60,000 bases of DNA from Zygnema cylindricum. Taxonomy: Eukaryota > Streptophyta > Zygnematophyceae > Zygnematales > Zygnemataceae. Below, one piece after another: positions 44,501 to 53,779 of the stretch. Under the pieces are notes generated by a model that ran no database searches, was not told the origin of the DNA, and saw only the letters and a program-made list of their open reading frames with translations. The stretch is taken from NCBI GenBank assembly GCA_037447655.1, contig JBBHKE010002698.1, forward strand, positions 424,782-484,781, given 5' to 3'. Position 1 is the first letter of the stretch; each line of letters opens with the position of its first letter. The translations under genes were made by a program, and so were the position numbers.

Positions 44501-45712
44501 ATTAGTGGCAAAGGGATTTACACGAAAGGAAGGAATTGACTACGAGGAAACCTTTGCCCCGGTGGTCAGATTTCCCTCCGTCCGCATACTTCTCAGTTTA
44601 GCAGCGGCGGAAGACATGGAAGTGCATCAGATGGACATCAAGACAACCTTTTTGCATGGAGAATTGGAAGAGGAGATCTTCATGCGACAACTCGAAGGTT
44701 TTGTGGAGGAAGGAGAGGAGAGTAAGGTATGCCGACTGATTAAATCTCTTTATGGTTTGAAACAGGCACCTCGAGAATGGAATAAGAAGCTTGATGAGTT
44801 TCTTACCGGTCTGGGATATATTCGGATCAGCTCAGATCACTCAATCTATGTTTTCGAAGATGAGGAAGGTTTGATATTTATTGCAATTTATGTTGATGAT
44901 TTGCTTGTATTAAGTAAATCAATGGAAAAAATTAACAAACTGAAAACCGATCTTAAGGGGAGATTTGAAATGAAGGATATGGGAGAAGCAAGATATATTT
45001 TGGGAATTCAAGTAGAGAGAGACCGAAAAAGGAAAATTATAAGATTGACTCAAAAGGAAGCAATAGGGAACATGCTTGAAAAATTTCAAATGGATAAAGC
45101 TAATAGTTGTACAACTCTAATGGAGTTGAAGAAGGGAAGTGAGGGGAGTGAGAAAGAAGGAGTCATAGTCTTAGACGAGGAATTATCTCCTGATGAACAG
45201 AAGTTCATGCAGACTATTCCTTACAGGCAAGTAATGGGAAGTCTAATCTATTTTATGAATTGTACCCGGCCGGATTTAGCCGCAGCTGTAGGAGTGCTGA
45301 GTAGAAGTCTAAATGCTCCGACTAAGAAGGATTGGGAGGCAGCTAAGAGAGTCCTTAGATATTTGGTAGGAACTAGTGATCTATGGTGGCATTTGGGTGG
45401 GGAGAATACTGACATCACTACTTGGAGTGATGCCAGTTATTGTGATGCTCAAATGAGGAGATGTACTTCTAGATTAGTATTATATGTGGGTGATGGGGCT
45501 TGCTGTTGGAGTAGCAAACAGCAAAAGGTTATTGCTCAGTCCACCATGGAGGCTGAGTATATGGCCTCTTGCTCTACTATAAAAGAATTGATGTGGGTCA
45601 AGTCTTTGCTTGGTGAGCTTGGTCACCTTAAGAGTGGTGTGCAAAAAATATTTTGTGATAATCAAGCAGCAATTGCTATTTTTGCCAATCCTTAACACCA
45701 TTTTAAAGCCTA
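41551..45712 (+). pseudogene. family A gag-pol, 3'-truncated in RNase H
   Basis: Gag from the primer-site ATG (41551-41553): MGPPSRVPIFNGTGFIYWES. Stops: TAG at 41869-41871 (Trp codon), TAA near 42013 (Gln), amber near 42202 after YRV. A one-base deletion near 42126 shifts the frame. Zinc knuckle CHFCKKPGHYMAEC near 42423-42465. Protease IVDSGASMHMC preceded by a TAG in place of Trp (42676-42678). A 517-codon open stretch 42699-44252 covers protease, GAG-pre-integrase and integrase (SDNGGEYTSNQFEDF, PEQNGVAERLNRTL). After a TAA at 44250-44252 (Gln), 44322-45695 is open with RT (MDIKTTFLHGELEEEIFM, YVDDLLVLSKS at 44890-44925) and RNase H to FCDNQAAIAIFANP. It breaks off at 45712 and joins the TRIM-like element. 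Confidence 0.5.
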
Positions 45713-45788
45713 ACATGGTATCAGATACAGCGGTATTGCGGATGGTTTGACCGGCTTTCCCGTGAGGGGGGGTGTTGGATTGGCACGT

Positions 45789-46128
45789 CAAAACCAACTC
45801 CATTCCAACCCTTTCCCCACCACCCTCCTCCGGTTCAACCCTATTCCCTAATACTCCTCCGGTTGCCCCCCTCTCTCGAACTACCACCTCCGCTCCCGGT
45901 ATCTCATGCCCAAGAGCCTCCTCATCCAAACTTTGCCTTTCTTCCGCCCCCTCTATTTCCTTCTCCCTGACCAGTTGCGCCCCTTCCTCACGTTCTCTTT
46001 CAATATCCTCCCCTACCGCTATCTCCCTTTCTTCCCTAAATTGTTCTATAATCGTCTCCCTTTCCCTCACTAAATTCTCCCATCTAGATATATGACCCCC
46101 TACATCGGTTTCATTTAGTCGTGGACGA
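45789..46128 (-). other. Glu/Arg-rich reading frame inside TRIM LTR, between 14-bp repeats
   Basis: Minus strand open through the whole segment: ISRWENLVRERETIIEQFRE, EIAVGEDIEREREEGAQLVR, EKEIEGAEERQSLDEEALGH, then a Gly-rich tail. The composition predicts a highly charged coiled coil. No family recognised. The frame remains open into flanking sequence (46181 down to 45480), so openness alone is weak evidence. It might be a captured gene fragment. Confidence 0.5.
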
Positions 46129-46229
46129 TTGGATTGGCACGTGAATGCCGGTTCAATACGGGGTAGAATGTGATACATCACTTGAACCCGCCTAATATAA
46201 ATAGGTACGGACCCGCCAGGCTCTACATC

Positions 46230-46302
46230 GAGCTGGTGGCACAGTGGTTAGTGCGCTGACAGCTCAAGTCAGAGGTCCCAGGTTCGAGCCCTAGCCGGCT
46301 CA
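46230..46302 (+). tRNA. tRNA-like gene (Glu-CTC-like, lacks U33)
   Basis: 73 nt folding as a complete cloverleaf: acceptor GAGCTGG/CCGGCTC (one G-U), D arm GCAC/GTGC with loop AGTGGTTA, anticodon arm CTGAC/GTCAG (all paired) with loop AGCTCAA, T arm CCAGG/CCTAG (one mismatch) with loop TTCGAGC, and discriminator A. B box GGTTCGAGCCC is consensus and TTTT follows at 46304-46307, as in Pol III genes. Position 33 is G instead of the near-universal U, so decoding function is doubtful. It lies inside an LTR, so it is more likely a tRNA-derived promoter module than a host tRNA gene. Confidence 0.5.
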
Positions 46303-46351
46303 CTTTTCCCTAGTATGGGACATACCGAATCCCTGATTTCACGGAAATCAA

Positions 46352-47465
46352 CATGGTACGATTCCTTATTCCTTGTCGTAGGCTACCTAACAAAGATGGC
46401 CTACTTTGTGCCTACAAAGACTACAGCTACAACTTAGGAAAATTCACAATTGTTCTTCAGGAAGTGTTCCGCCACGATAGTTTCCCAAAGAAGATCGTAT
46501 GTGATAGGGACAACAAGTTTGTGATCTACTTTTGGAAAAATCAGTTCTTGCTATGTGGGTTGCAATTAGCTATGTCCGCTGCGTACCACTGTGAAACAGA
46601 CAGTCAAACTGAAAGAGTGAATAAGACTTTGGAATGGCCTTACTCGCTTATGTATCTGTTTGGGTTACCCATTTAAGAGCAATCGAAGTGGCGTACAAGA
46701 GTGTCGTACACTTGTCTACTAACGCTACGCCATTCTTACCCAATGGAAGAAATCCCATCCATTCCCAAAATTTGCTTGCTACCGAGTGCCCAACACCCGC
46801 CGCAACAGACTTTGTCAGACAACTTCTTACAAATTTGGAAAATGAAGCGAGGGCACTTCAAAAGGCAAAGGATCGTCAAAAGATGCAGTTTGATAATAAG
46901 AGGAGGGACGTTATGTTTAAGGTTGGAGACAAGGTCCGCTTAGATTTGAAAATCTTTCTCTACCAGGTGCTCTTTCCTTCAAATTGGCGCCAAAGTTTAC
47001 AAGACCTTTCATCGTCATTTCCAAGGTAAAACACGTAGCCTACAAGCTCGACATCCCTCAGTCCGGGAAAATACATAACGTGTTCCATGTTTCACTCCTC
47101 AAACCATTCCGAGACCGTGATTTGGTGTTCCCTAATCGCCTCGAACACACCCCTCTTCCACCAATTCACGATACCCAAAATGAGTAGGAGGTTGAAGATA
47201 TTCTGCAATCCCGCCAGTTAACCCGTTGAAATTCCCAAACCGCTCTGTATCTAGTTCAGTTGAAAGGTTATGGCGTCGAGGACGATTTGTGGGTGAATAA
47301 GAAAGATCTTCATGCCCGGAAATTACTAGACCGGTTCCAGCAGAGTGTGGACACTTCGCCTCCATAGAGAGCCAGTCGCAACACGCGTGAAAACGGAAAG
47401 AATCGCAAGAATCGCAATGTCGCAGTCATCACAACCATCTTGAAGACTTAACGAGGGGGAGCAGG
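46352..47465 (+). pseudogene. Ty3/gypsy chromovirus, piece 5: integrase core and chromodomain
   Basis: Continues integrase as YLTKMAYFVPTKTT (about 46381-46424), FPKKIVCDRDNKFVIYFWKN (second catalytic Asp region), then LSAAYHCETDSQTERVNKTL (Glu of DDE, near 46570-46630). The C-terminal region runs KDRQKMQFDNKRRDVMFKVG, FTRPFIVISKVKHVAYKLDI and HNVFHVSLLKPFRDRDLVFP (46860-47130). A chromodomain is recognisable at 47189-47345: EVEDILQSRQL, stop, LVQLKGYGVEDDLWVNKKDL, LLDRFQ. Several frameshifts and stops. The chromodomain places the element among chromoviruses. Polypurine-rich ACGAGGGGGAGCAGG ends at 47465. Confidence 0.5.
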
Positions 47466-47838
47466 TGCGCTAACATCGTCTCTCGGCACTACCGTTGTGT
47501 TGCTAGAGAATCGCAGCATCGCACCTACGCTGCCGGATAATCATAGTGTAGCAGCTGCAAAGAATGGCAACAGCGAAATATTGAATCGCAATATTGGTGA
47601 TGTCAAGCCCTCAAGATCTTCGCAATGTCGCAATCTCCAAATTGTTGGACGCTTCAATAACATCGAACACTGCGATACAAAAGATGTTTTTGCCAGGAAA
47701 CCCGCAACCCTCTTAATAAGAGCCGCCATTAATTCTCGTGGCAACCATAGAGGAAGTAGTATTGAAAGCCTCTCGCTTTGCATTGCTAGCTTACCCGCAC
47801 TCTTTTTATTACCTGAGCTCTCGACGACAAAAGCCTCT
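47466..47838 (+). repeat. probable 3' LTR of the gypsy element (right end uncertain)
   Basis: Starts TGCGCTAACATCG after the polypurine tract. It contains repeated TCGCAA/ATCGCA motifs and no coding similarity. I cannot fix the 3' end; the next reading frame starts with ATG at 47839. Confidence 0.5.
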
Positions 47839-48129
47839 ATGGCATCTTCATCCTCACCACCACTGAAAAAAAAGGAGTAAGTGCGAAAGGAAAATGATGA
47901 GATACCTTGTCACGATATAATTTTGGTTACAGCTGAGGCCATGGTAGAGGAGGAGCGGAGAAGGGCTAATGCAAGCGTTGCCAGCGGGAGGAGAGGAAGT
48001 GAAAGCAATGTGGGAGAAGGATCAGCAAACACACAGGACCCTGGGTACAATCCGCTCCGAGAGGGTGATCTAAAGGATGAAAGCGACCATGAGCTCTCGC
48101 AAGCCGAAGAACACGAGAAGAGTCCGTAA
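47839..48129 (+). pseudogene. unrecognised hydrophilic reading frame with one internal stop
   Basis: ATG at 47839 gives MASSSSPPLKKKE, TAA at 47878-47880, then the same frame continues VRKENDEIPCHDIILVTAEA, MVEEERRRANASVASGRRGS and a charged tail ending HEKSP before TAA at 48127-48129. The Ser-rich start and charged composition would suit a retrotransposon gag N-terminus following an LTR. No primer site was found before it and I do not recognise a family. Confidence 0.5.
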
Positions 48130-49180
48130 TCAAAAACGTCAATAATGGTATCAAATGAAATATCTTTAAAAACGATTTCTTTTGACCATCTTTGGGCGTA
48201 TTTTGATGGCAAATAGAGTGAGAAATACTAAAAACAAAATTTGGAAACCATGGCGGAAAGTTTTAGAATATGTGGCGTCGACGCTGTCATAATTTGATTG
48301 TGACGTTAAAATGTCACAAACCCTAAACATCTACAATTTCACAAGAAGCTAGACGTCTACAACCGTCGCTATTTTGTAAACGTCATTAATTGTTGTGAGT
48401 TTTGTAGTCGTCTACAACCGTCACAAATTACACCCACGTCTACATCTGCCACAATCTAAAGTAAAACTTTCATTTCTTTACATACGAATGCTTTGAAAGT
48501 AGTATTGAAAATCTTCTCTAAAAAAAAGTTACAAGACTAAAGTTTTGGTTACATACGAAAGTACCCTTAGTTTTGTTGGCTTTAGGCCGTTAAACCAAAA
48601 ATACACTTAACAACACTTTTTGTTACTCTTATCATTTCTTTACATTAATAGTGATTCACGGTGTAGCTATACGGTGTTCGCAGTGGTTCTTGTTATAGTA
48701 CACTTTGAATTCTTTTTAGCTTTAAGAAATTATTAGTGTTAAAAATTAATTAGCGTTATTAACGCTAATTAGAATTTTTCAAGATTTTGAAAAAAAAAAT
48801 TACTCTAATTGATCCATAACGTTGATTTGGGTACAACGATCTGCCATCAGGATCTTCACAGTAAAATAGGTAAAAGTATGAAACCTGACAAATCGTACAC
48901 TGTCGCCTCCTTTTACTCTAATTGATTCACAACTCTCATTTGGGTTTTCTCTCGTATAATTAATATACGATCAATATCTTTACACTAAAATAAGCACGAT
49001 CTTATTTTGCCTTTTATTTTGACCGTGTTTTTACATGCTCTCGCGATTATTTTAATCCTTAGTTGACCAATTCGTACGGTTTTCGATTTTTTTACGATTT
49101 TTACGTAGTATTTGTTACTTTCATATCGTTCGTTAGTTTTCGCTGTACGATGTACGAAAACGTACGGAAACCGTCCTTTT
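48130..49180. other. AT-rich intergenic stretch, no gene recognised
   Basis: No credible coding region. CGTCTACAACCGTC occurs twice (about 48352 and 48408), reminiscent of subterminal repeats of a DNA transposon but without a matching terminus. TTACTCTAATTGAT occurs twice (about 48800 and 48913). An imperfect palindrome lies at 48741-48780. Confidence 0.5.
48741..48780. repeat. imperfect 40-bp palindrome
   Basis: Core AATTAGCGTTA-T-TAACGCTAATT (48748-48770) is perfect. The arms extend with AAAAATT/AATTTTT after a one-base offset. Confidence 0.5.
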
Positions 49181-49700
49181 GACCCTAAATAATCCCTGAA
49201 AAATCCTAGAACGTACGAAAAACATATATAAATCTACGACATTGTATGAAAGGTGCACCCTAAAAAACCGAAGAGTACGGATAATGTAAGGCATTTATAG
49301 TGTAATTTACCAGAATGTACGAAATGCACGGGAAGTACCCTAAACACCCTAAAATCCCCCCTTTCAATAACCCTAAAAGTAATGAAATATACGGACGATG
49401 TACGTAGATGTACGTAGATGTACGAAAAATGCAAATCCGTATAACTGAATTGTGGAGAAAAGTACAAAAATGTACCCTAAAAAACTTAAAATAATAACCG
49501 TCAAAAGTACGAAAAAATACGGACACTGTACGTAAATGTACGAATAAAAGTTGGTTGTTTAACACAAATATATAAGAAAGCACGAGAATGTACCCTAAAA
49601 ATCCTCCAAACCCCCTTAATAACCTTAAAAGTACGGAAATGTACAAAGACAGTACGCAAATGTACGAAAAAGTACAAGACGTAGTCTAGTACGCATTTTA
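49181..49700. repeat. degenerate GTAC-rich minisatellite
   Basis: An anchor ACCCTAAA recurs at about 49181, 49255, 49335, 49472 and 49590, each followed by C-rich sequence, then AAAAGTACGG-like and ATGTACGAAAAA-like motifs. Unit length varies from about 75 to 137 bp. No reading frame of interest; the minus-strand open frames there (FVHLRT-type repeats) are products of the repeat. Confidence 0.5.
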
Positions 49701-50439
49701 TTGCACTTTTATCATAGTTGTTCACAACGATTAGTGCAAACGATTCAATCGCGACAAATTATACGTAGCGAATGCATTGAACCTTTTGAACAAATCGTTA
49801 AAAATCGTTAATAAATTTTCATCCGTACTATTTTGTACATGTAAAACATTTTTTTTTTACATGAAGCGCAGTTTGTAAGTTTTCCATTAAATTAGCGTCA
49901 AAACATCATAAATATTTAAAGAAAATATCGTAACGTTAGGTTTAAATCTCGGCAAACGCAAATTTTTGACAAACTCTGTCTGTTTGATAATATCCGACAG
50001 ACATCCATTGCTGCCTTCTCTCTCTATCTTTTCAGCATTCCATGGCGGCTTCTTTCGAAAAAAATTGAAGAAGACATTCGTACAATCTTCAAACTTACAG
50101 CGCAAAAATAGTGTGACATTTCAAAAGTGTCCTTTCGAAAATGTCCATACATTTTCGATAAAATTACGAACATGTTTCGTGAAATTTATGTTCAGTTCAC
50201 TGGACAAAAAGTACCAATTACTGCGACGAATAATTTTCATCAAATTTCGTACATTTTGTAACAAAACGTACATTTTAATGAAACCCTCTAGTTTTCCCAT
50301 AAATTGCCCGTTCAGTTTACCAGACAAAGAGTACATCGAATTATTTTGCATTTTTTTCAAAATTCATGAATTATACGTTTCAATCGGAAAAAAAGGAAAA
50401 AATTGCACGATTTGAAAAATTGTGATTTTCATCATCGTT
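49701..50439. other. AT-rich stretch, nothing recognised
   Basis: Weak open frames only (for example 49966-50415, a Phe/Lys-rich composition typical of AT-rich DNA). No RNA gene or repeat unit was apparent to me. Confidence 0.5.
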
Positions 50440-50790
50440 AAATGCTTATCGTGCATAGTATTCGGGCGTTCGTTTCGTGCGTATTATGCGCACCTGACAT
50501 CTATGTTTCAATCCATATTTCATACTTTATTACTTAACAAACTACACCACCAATCATAATTAGAGTAAACTACTCTAATTCGGTCGCTCAAATTTTCGAC
50601 TCTATGACATCAAATAGAGTAAACGATTCTAATTTATTCATTGTTTTAATATAGTTAAGGTTTAATTAGCATAAAATAATCTAATATAGGTTTGTTTTAA
50701 ATAGTATGGAGTACAAACAACGTCTCACCGTGAAAATTTTTACTTTTTTCAATAAGAAGGTACAAATACCAATTAAATAGACTCGCTATC
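50440..50790. repeat. dispersed AT-rich repeat, copy 1
   Basis: Shares order and wording with 56060-56500: TGCGCA..GACATCTATG, CTCTAATTC.GTCGC.C, GACTCTAT..C..AAATAGAGTA, CTAATATA..T...TTTTAAA. It contains the perfect palindrome AATTAGAGTA/TACTCTAATT (50558-50580). Class unknown. Confidence 0.5.
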
Positions 50791-51221
50791 GCACGTGAAT
50801 TCGCACCATTCGCATATGTCGTGCATAAGGGAGAAGCAATGAAATCAAGCATCATAACTAGCAAAGTCATGCTTGAAAACAAATCATACAAACCAAAACG
50901 AATATGGAGGGCAAAAGGTATATACACCATGAAAAACAATGAACATGAATATAATCACGAATGATAAGGGAAGAATATTCCCCTAGAATGAGATGCACCC
51001 CATAATTCCCCCCCTGAAATGCCACACAAACAAATACACTCAAACAAACCGTCCAACTGTGTGGAGAACGGCGCAGCCCAATACAGGATGCCATGCCTCA
51101 AGCCTCCGCTCCAACAATCGCCAAAAAGACAAATTTGGAGGGAAATCTTCTAGACTTGGCCGAAGCCGTGTGGATTAAAAACGAGGCAGAACACAAGGAG
51201 AGAAAAATCCGTACGCTAACT
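50791..51221. other. unassigned flank of a 5'-truncated copia copy
   Basis: A short plus-strand frame from 51093 (MPQASAPTIAKKTNLEGNLL, DLAEAVWIKNEAEHKERKIR) reads without a break into the copia frame after 51221. I do not recognise it. It might be part of a host exon or another element, joined by chance. Confidence 0.5.
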
Positions 51222-53190
51222 AGCATCTATGTAGTTATGGATGAAGGAGAGTCTGTGGATCCCTTCAAATATACAAAGTCAGTAAAAATCAGATTTGAGT
51301 CAGAAAATTTTGATGACTTTGAGCTTCCTAACTATCCAGGTTTTAAAGACGATGACATTCTTGCAGGTACAAATCAGACTGAAAAGGACTCGGCTGTGGA
51401 AACTCCAGTGACAACTCTACACGAAGCGGAAGACGTGGTGGAAATTGACTCGGAATCAAGGGATAGGGGAGAAACTGAGTTTGTTCGAAAGAATCCACGA
51501 GAACCATCTATTCCGGCCTCAGATTTTGAGGGGGGAAGGAGAAGTAGTAAAAGACTGCAAGAAAAACAGGTTAATAACAAGGTAACTAAACTATCTCATC
51601 AAGATGAACCTCAAACTTATCGAGAGGCGATGACTTGTTCAGAAAGAAATCGGTGGAAGACAGCCATCAATGAAGAGATGGCCTCAATTATGGCAGCCGA
51701 TACTTAGGAGCTGGTGGATTGTCCACCTAACCAAAAACCAATCGGTTGTAAGTGGGTTTTCAAATTAAAACTGAACCCAGATAACACAATCGAGCGCTAC
51801 AAGGCCCGACTAGTGGCAAAGGGATTTACACAAAAGGAGGGAATTGACTACGAGGAAACCTTTGCCCCGGTGGTCAGATTTCCCTCCGTCCGTATACTTC
51901 TCAGCCTTGCAGCAGCGGAAGACATGGAAGTGCACCAGATGGACATCAAAACAACCTTTTTGCATGGAGAATTGGAAGAGGAGATCTTCATGGGACAACC
52001 CGAAGGGTTTGTGGAAGAAGGAGAGGAGAGTAAGGTATGCCGGCTGATTAAATCTCTTTATGGTTTGAAACAGGCGCCTCGACAGTGGAATAAGAAGCTT
52101 GATGAGTTTCTTACCGGTCTGGGATATATCCGGATCAGCTCAGATCACTCAATCTATGTTTTCGAAGATGAGGAAGGTTTTATATTTATTGCAATTTATG
52201 TTGATGATTTGCTTGTTTTAAGTAAATCAATGGAAAAAATTAATAAACTGAAAACCAATCTTAAGGGGAGATTTGAAATGAAGGATATGGGGGAAGCAAA
52301 ATATATTTTGGGAATTCAAGTAGAGAGAGACCGAAAAAGAAAAATTATAAGATTGACTCAAAAAGAAGCAATAGGGAACATGCTTGAAAAATTTCAAATG
52401 GATAAAGCTAATAGTTGTACAACTCCAATGGAATTGAAGAAGGGAAGTGAGGGGAGTGAGGAAGAAGGAGTCATAGTCTTAGACGAGGAATTATCTCCTG
52501 AAGAACAGAAGTTCATGCAGACTATTCCTTACTGGCAAGTAGTGGGAAGTCTAATCTATTTTATGAATTGTACCCGACCGGATTTAGCTGCAGCTGTAGG
52601 AGTGCTGAGTAGAAGTCTAAATGCTCCCACTAAGAATGATTAACAGGCAGCTAAGAGAGTTCTTAGATACTTGATAGGAACTAGGGATCTATGGTTGCAT
52701 TTGGGTGGGGAGAATACTGACATCACTACTTGGAGTGATGCTAGTTATGGTGATGCTCCGATGAGGAGATGCACTTCGGGATATGTATTATATGTGGGTG
52801 ATGGGGCTTGCTGTTGGAGTAGCAAACAGCAAAAGGTTATTGCTCAGTCCACCATGGAGGCTGAGTATATGGCCTCTTGCTCTGCTGTAAAAGAATTGAT
52901 GTGGGTCAAGTCTTTACTTGGTAAACTTGGTCATCTTAAGAGTGGTGTGCAGAAAATATTTTGTGATAATCAAGCAGCAATCGCTATTTCTGCCAATCCT
53001 AAACATCATTTTAAAGCTAAATACATGGACATTAGACTCAGCTTTGTTAGAGAGAAAGTAGAAAATAAAATAATCAGTTTAGAGTACCGACCTGATAGTG
53101 AGATGGTAGCAGATATGATGACCAAACCTGTGCCTTCCCCTAAGCTAATTTTCTGCAGGGAGAAGTGTGGTCTGAAATTAAAGATTGACT
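51222..53190 (+). pseudogene. family A pol, 5'-truncated copy
   Basis: Begins at VVMDEGESVDPFKYTKSVKI in the integrase-RT linker; gag, protease and integrase are absent. TAG at 51705-51707 replaces Trp or neighbour (ADT, stop, ELVDCPPN). RT 51714-52643 is open: IGCKWVFKLKL, MDIKTTFLHGELEEEIFM, SLYGLKQAPRQWNKKL, YVDDLLVLSKS (52198-52230), then a stop near 52641. RNase H 52671-53192 is fully open with WSDASYGDAPMRRCTSGYVL, MEAEYMASCSAVKELMWVKS, FCDNQAAIAISANPKHHFKA and the terminal CGLKLKID. RT and RNase H are the best preserved in the window apart from these two stops. Confidence 0.5.
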
Positions 53191-53192
53191 AG

Positions 53193-53205
53193 AAAATAAG
53201 GGGAG
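53193..53205 (+). other. polypurine tract
   Basis: AAAATAAGGGGAG immediately before the LTR start TGTAGAAATTAATGG. Confidence 0.5.
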
Positions 53206-53416
53206 TGTAGAAATTAATGGTTTTTAAGTATTTTCTAGGTCTGAATAGAAATAAAGAAGTCGAGGCAGTCTACCTCTAACTTCTCTCTCCAACTCTCAAA
53301 CTTGTCGCAGTCACTGAGAAATTGGAGAGGACGCTAGAGCCATGGCTACCTAGGCTATCCTCAGGTTTACGGGAAATTTATATTAGTCTAGGGATTAATT
53401 ACTAAAAGATATGTGT

Positions 53417-53492
53417 CGACGACAGGATTTGATCCTGGTACCTGCCGGCCGTCAGAAAGTAGATAGCCGGTAGCCTTAGCCGTTAAGTGTAG
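53417..53492 (-). other. tRNA-like cassette in the reference LTR, antisense
   Basis: On the minus strand: A-box-like TTAACGGCTAAGGCTACC and B-box-like GGATCAAATCC, with a T arm CAGG/CCTG around ATCAAAT. Other arms are not convincing. Comparable cassettes lie at the same LTR position in every family A and B LTR that covers it. Confidence 0.5.
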
Positions 53493-53779
53493 AAGTAGTC
53501 TTACATAGTATATTGTACGATAATTATTTAAACATGTACACGTAGGATAAATCATTTAACTATAATTGTTAACGGGATACATAGATATGGTAGTGTGAAA
53601 GTACGAATTGCGGTACAGATAAGAAATCAATACCGCGCATTGATTTCGTAAGCGAAACAAATACCGCGCATGTATTTATTACGGCTACGATCAAATGCGA
53701 GTTAAATCGGACGGCCGGAATTAGCGCCGAGATCGCGGAAGGAGAATTCGGCGGTTTGTGGGCATCGCCACATTGGATG

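Larger units (their letters stand above)
45716..46351 (+). mobile_element. TRIM-like element with tRNA-bearing LTR (5' LTR lost)
   Basis: TGGTATCAGATAC at 45716 is the classic copia/TRIM primer site (complement of the tRNA-iMet 3' end), unlike families A and B. Only 57 bases later a polypurine tract GAGGGGGGG (45764-45772) precedes TGTTGGATTGG, an LTR start. The LTR runs to ATCAACA at 46351, where gypsy sequence resumes. It carries a TATA-like TAATATAAATAGG (46191-46203) and a tRNA-like gene (46230-46302). A 14-bp direct repeat TTGGATTGGCACGT (45775-45788, 46129-46142) brackets about 340 bp that may be a secondary insertion or captured sequence. Only AACA remains where a 5' LTR should end. 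By organisation it resembles Cassandra TRIMs, whose LTRs carry 5S sequence. Call is inferred. Confidence 0.5.
45773..46351 (+). repeat. LTR of TRIM-like element
   Basis: 579 bp, TGTTGGATTGGCACG to GAAATCAACA, with the polypurine tract on its left and gypsy integrase on its right. Without the segment between the 14-bp repeats it would be about 225 bp, typical of TRIM LTRs. Confidence 0.5.

Noticed and set aside
30225-47465. Pararetrovirus or errantivirus-like element instead of chromovirus
   Set aside because: Order RT-RNase H-integrase and a C-terminal chromodomain fit Ty3/gypsy chromoviruses; no movement or envelope protein is seen.
48340-48430. CACTA-type DNA transposon end based on repeated CGTCTACAACCGTC
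   Set aside because: Only two copies and no CACTA terminus or duplication could be found.
49234-49725. Minus-strand open frames with repeated FVHLRT-like words
   Set aside because: They are translations of the GTAC-rich minisatellite, not proteins.
49966-50415. 149-codon Phe/Lys-rich plus-strand frame
   Set aside because: Composition is what AT-rich non-coding DNA gives; no domain, no conserved copy.
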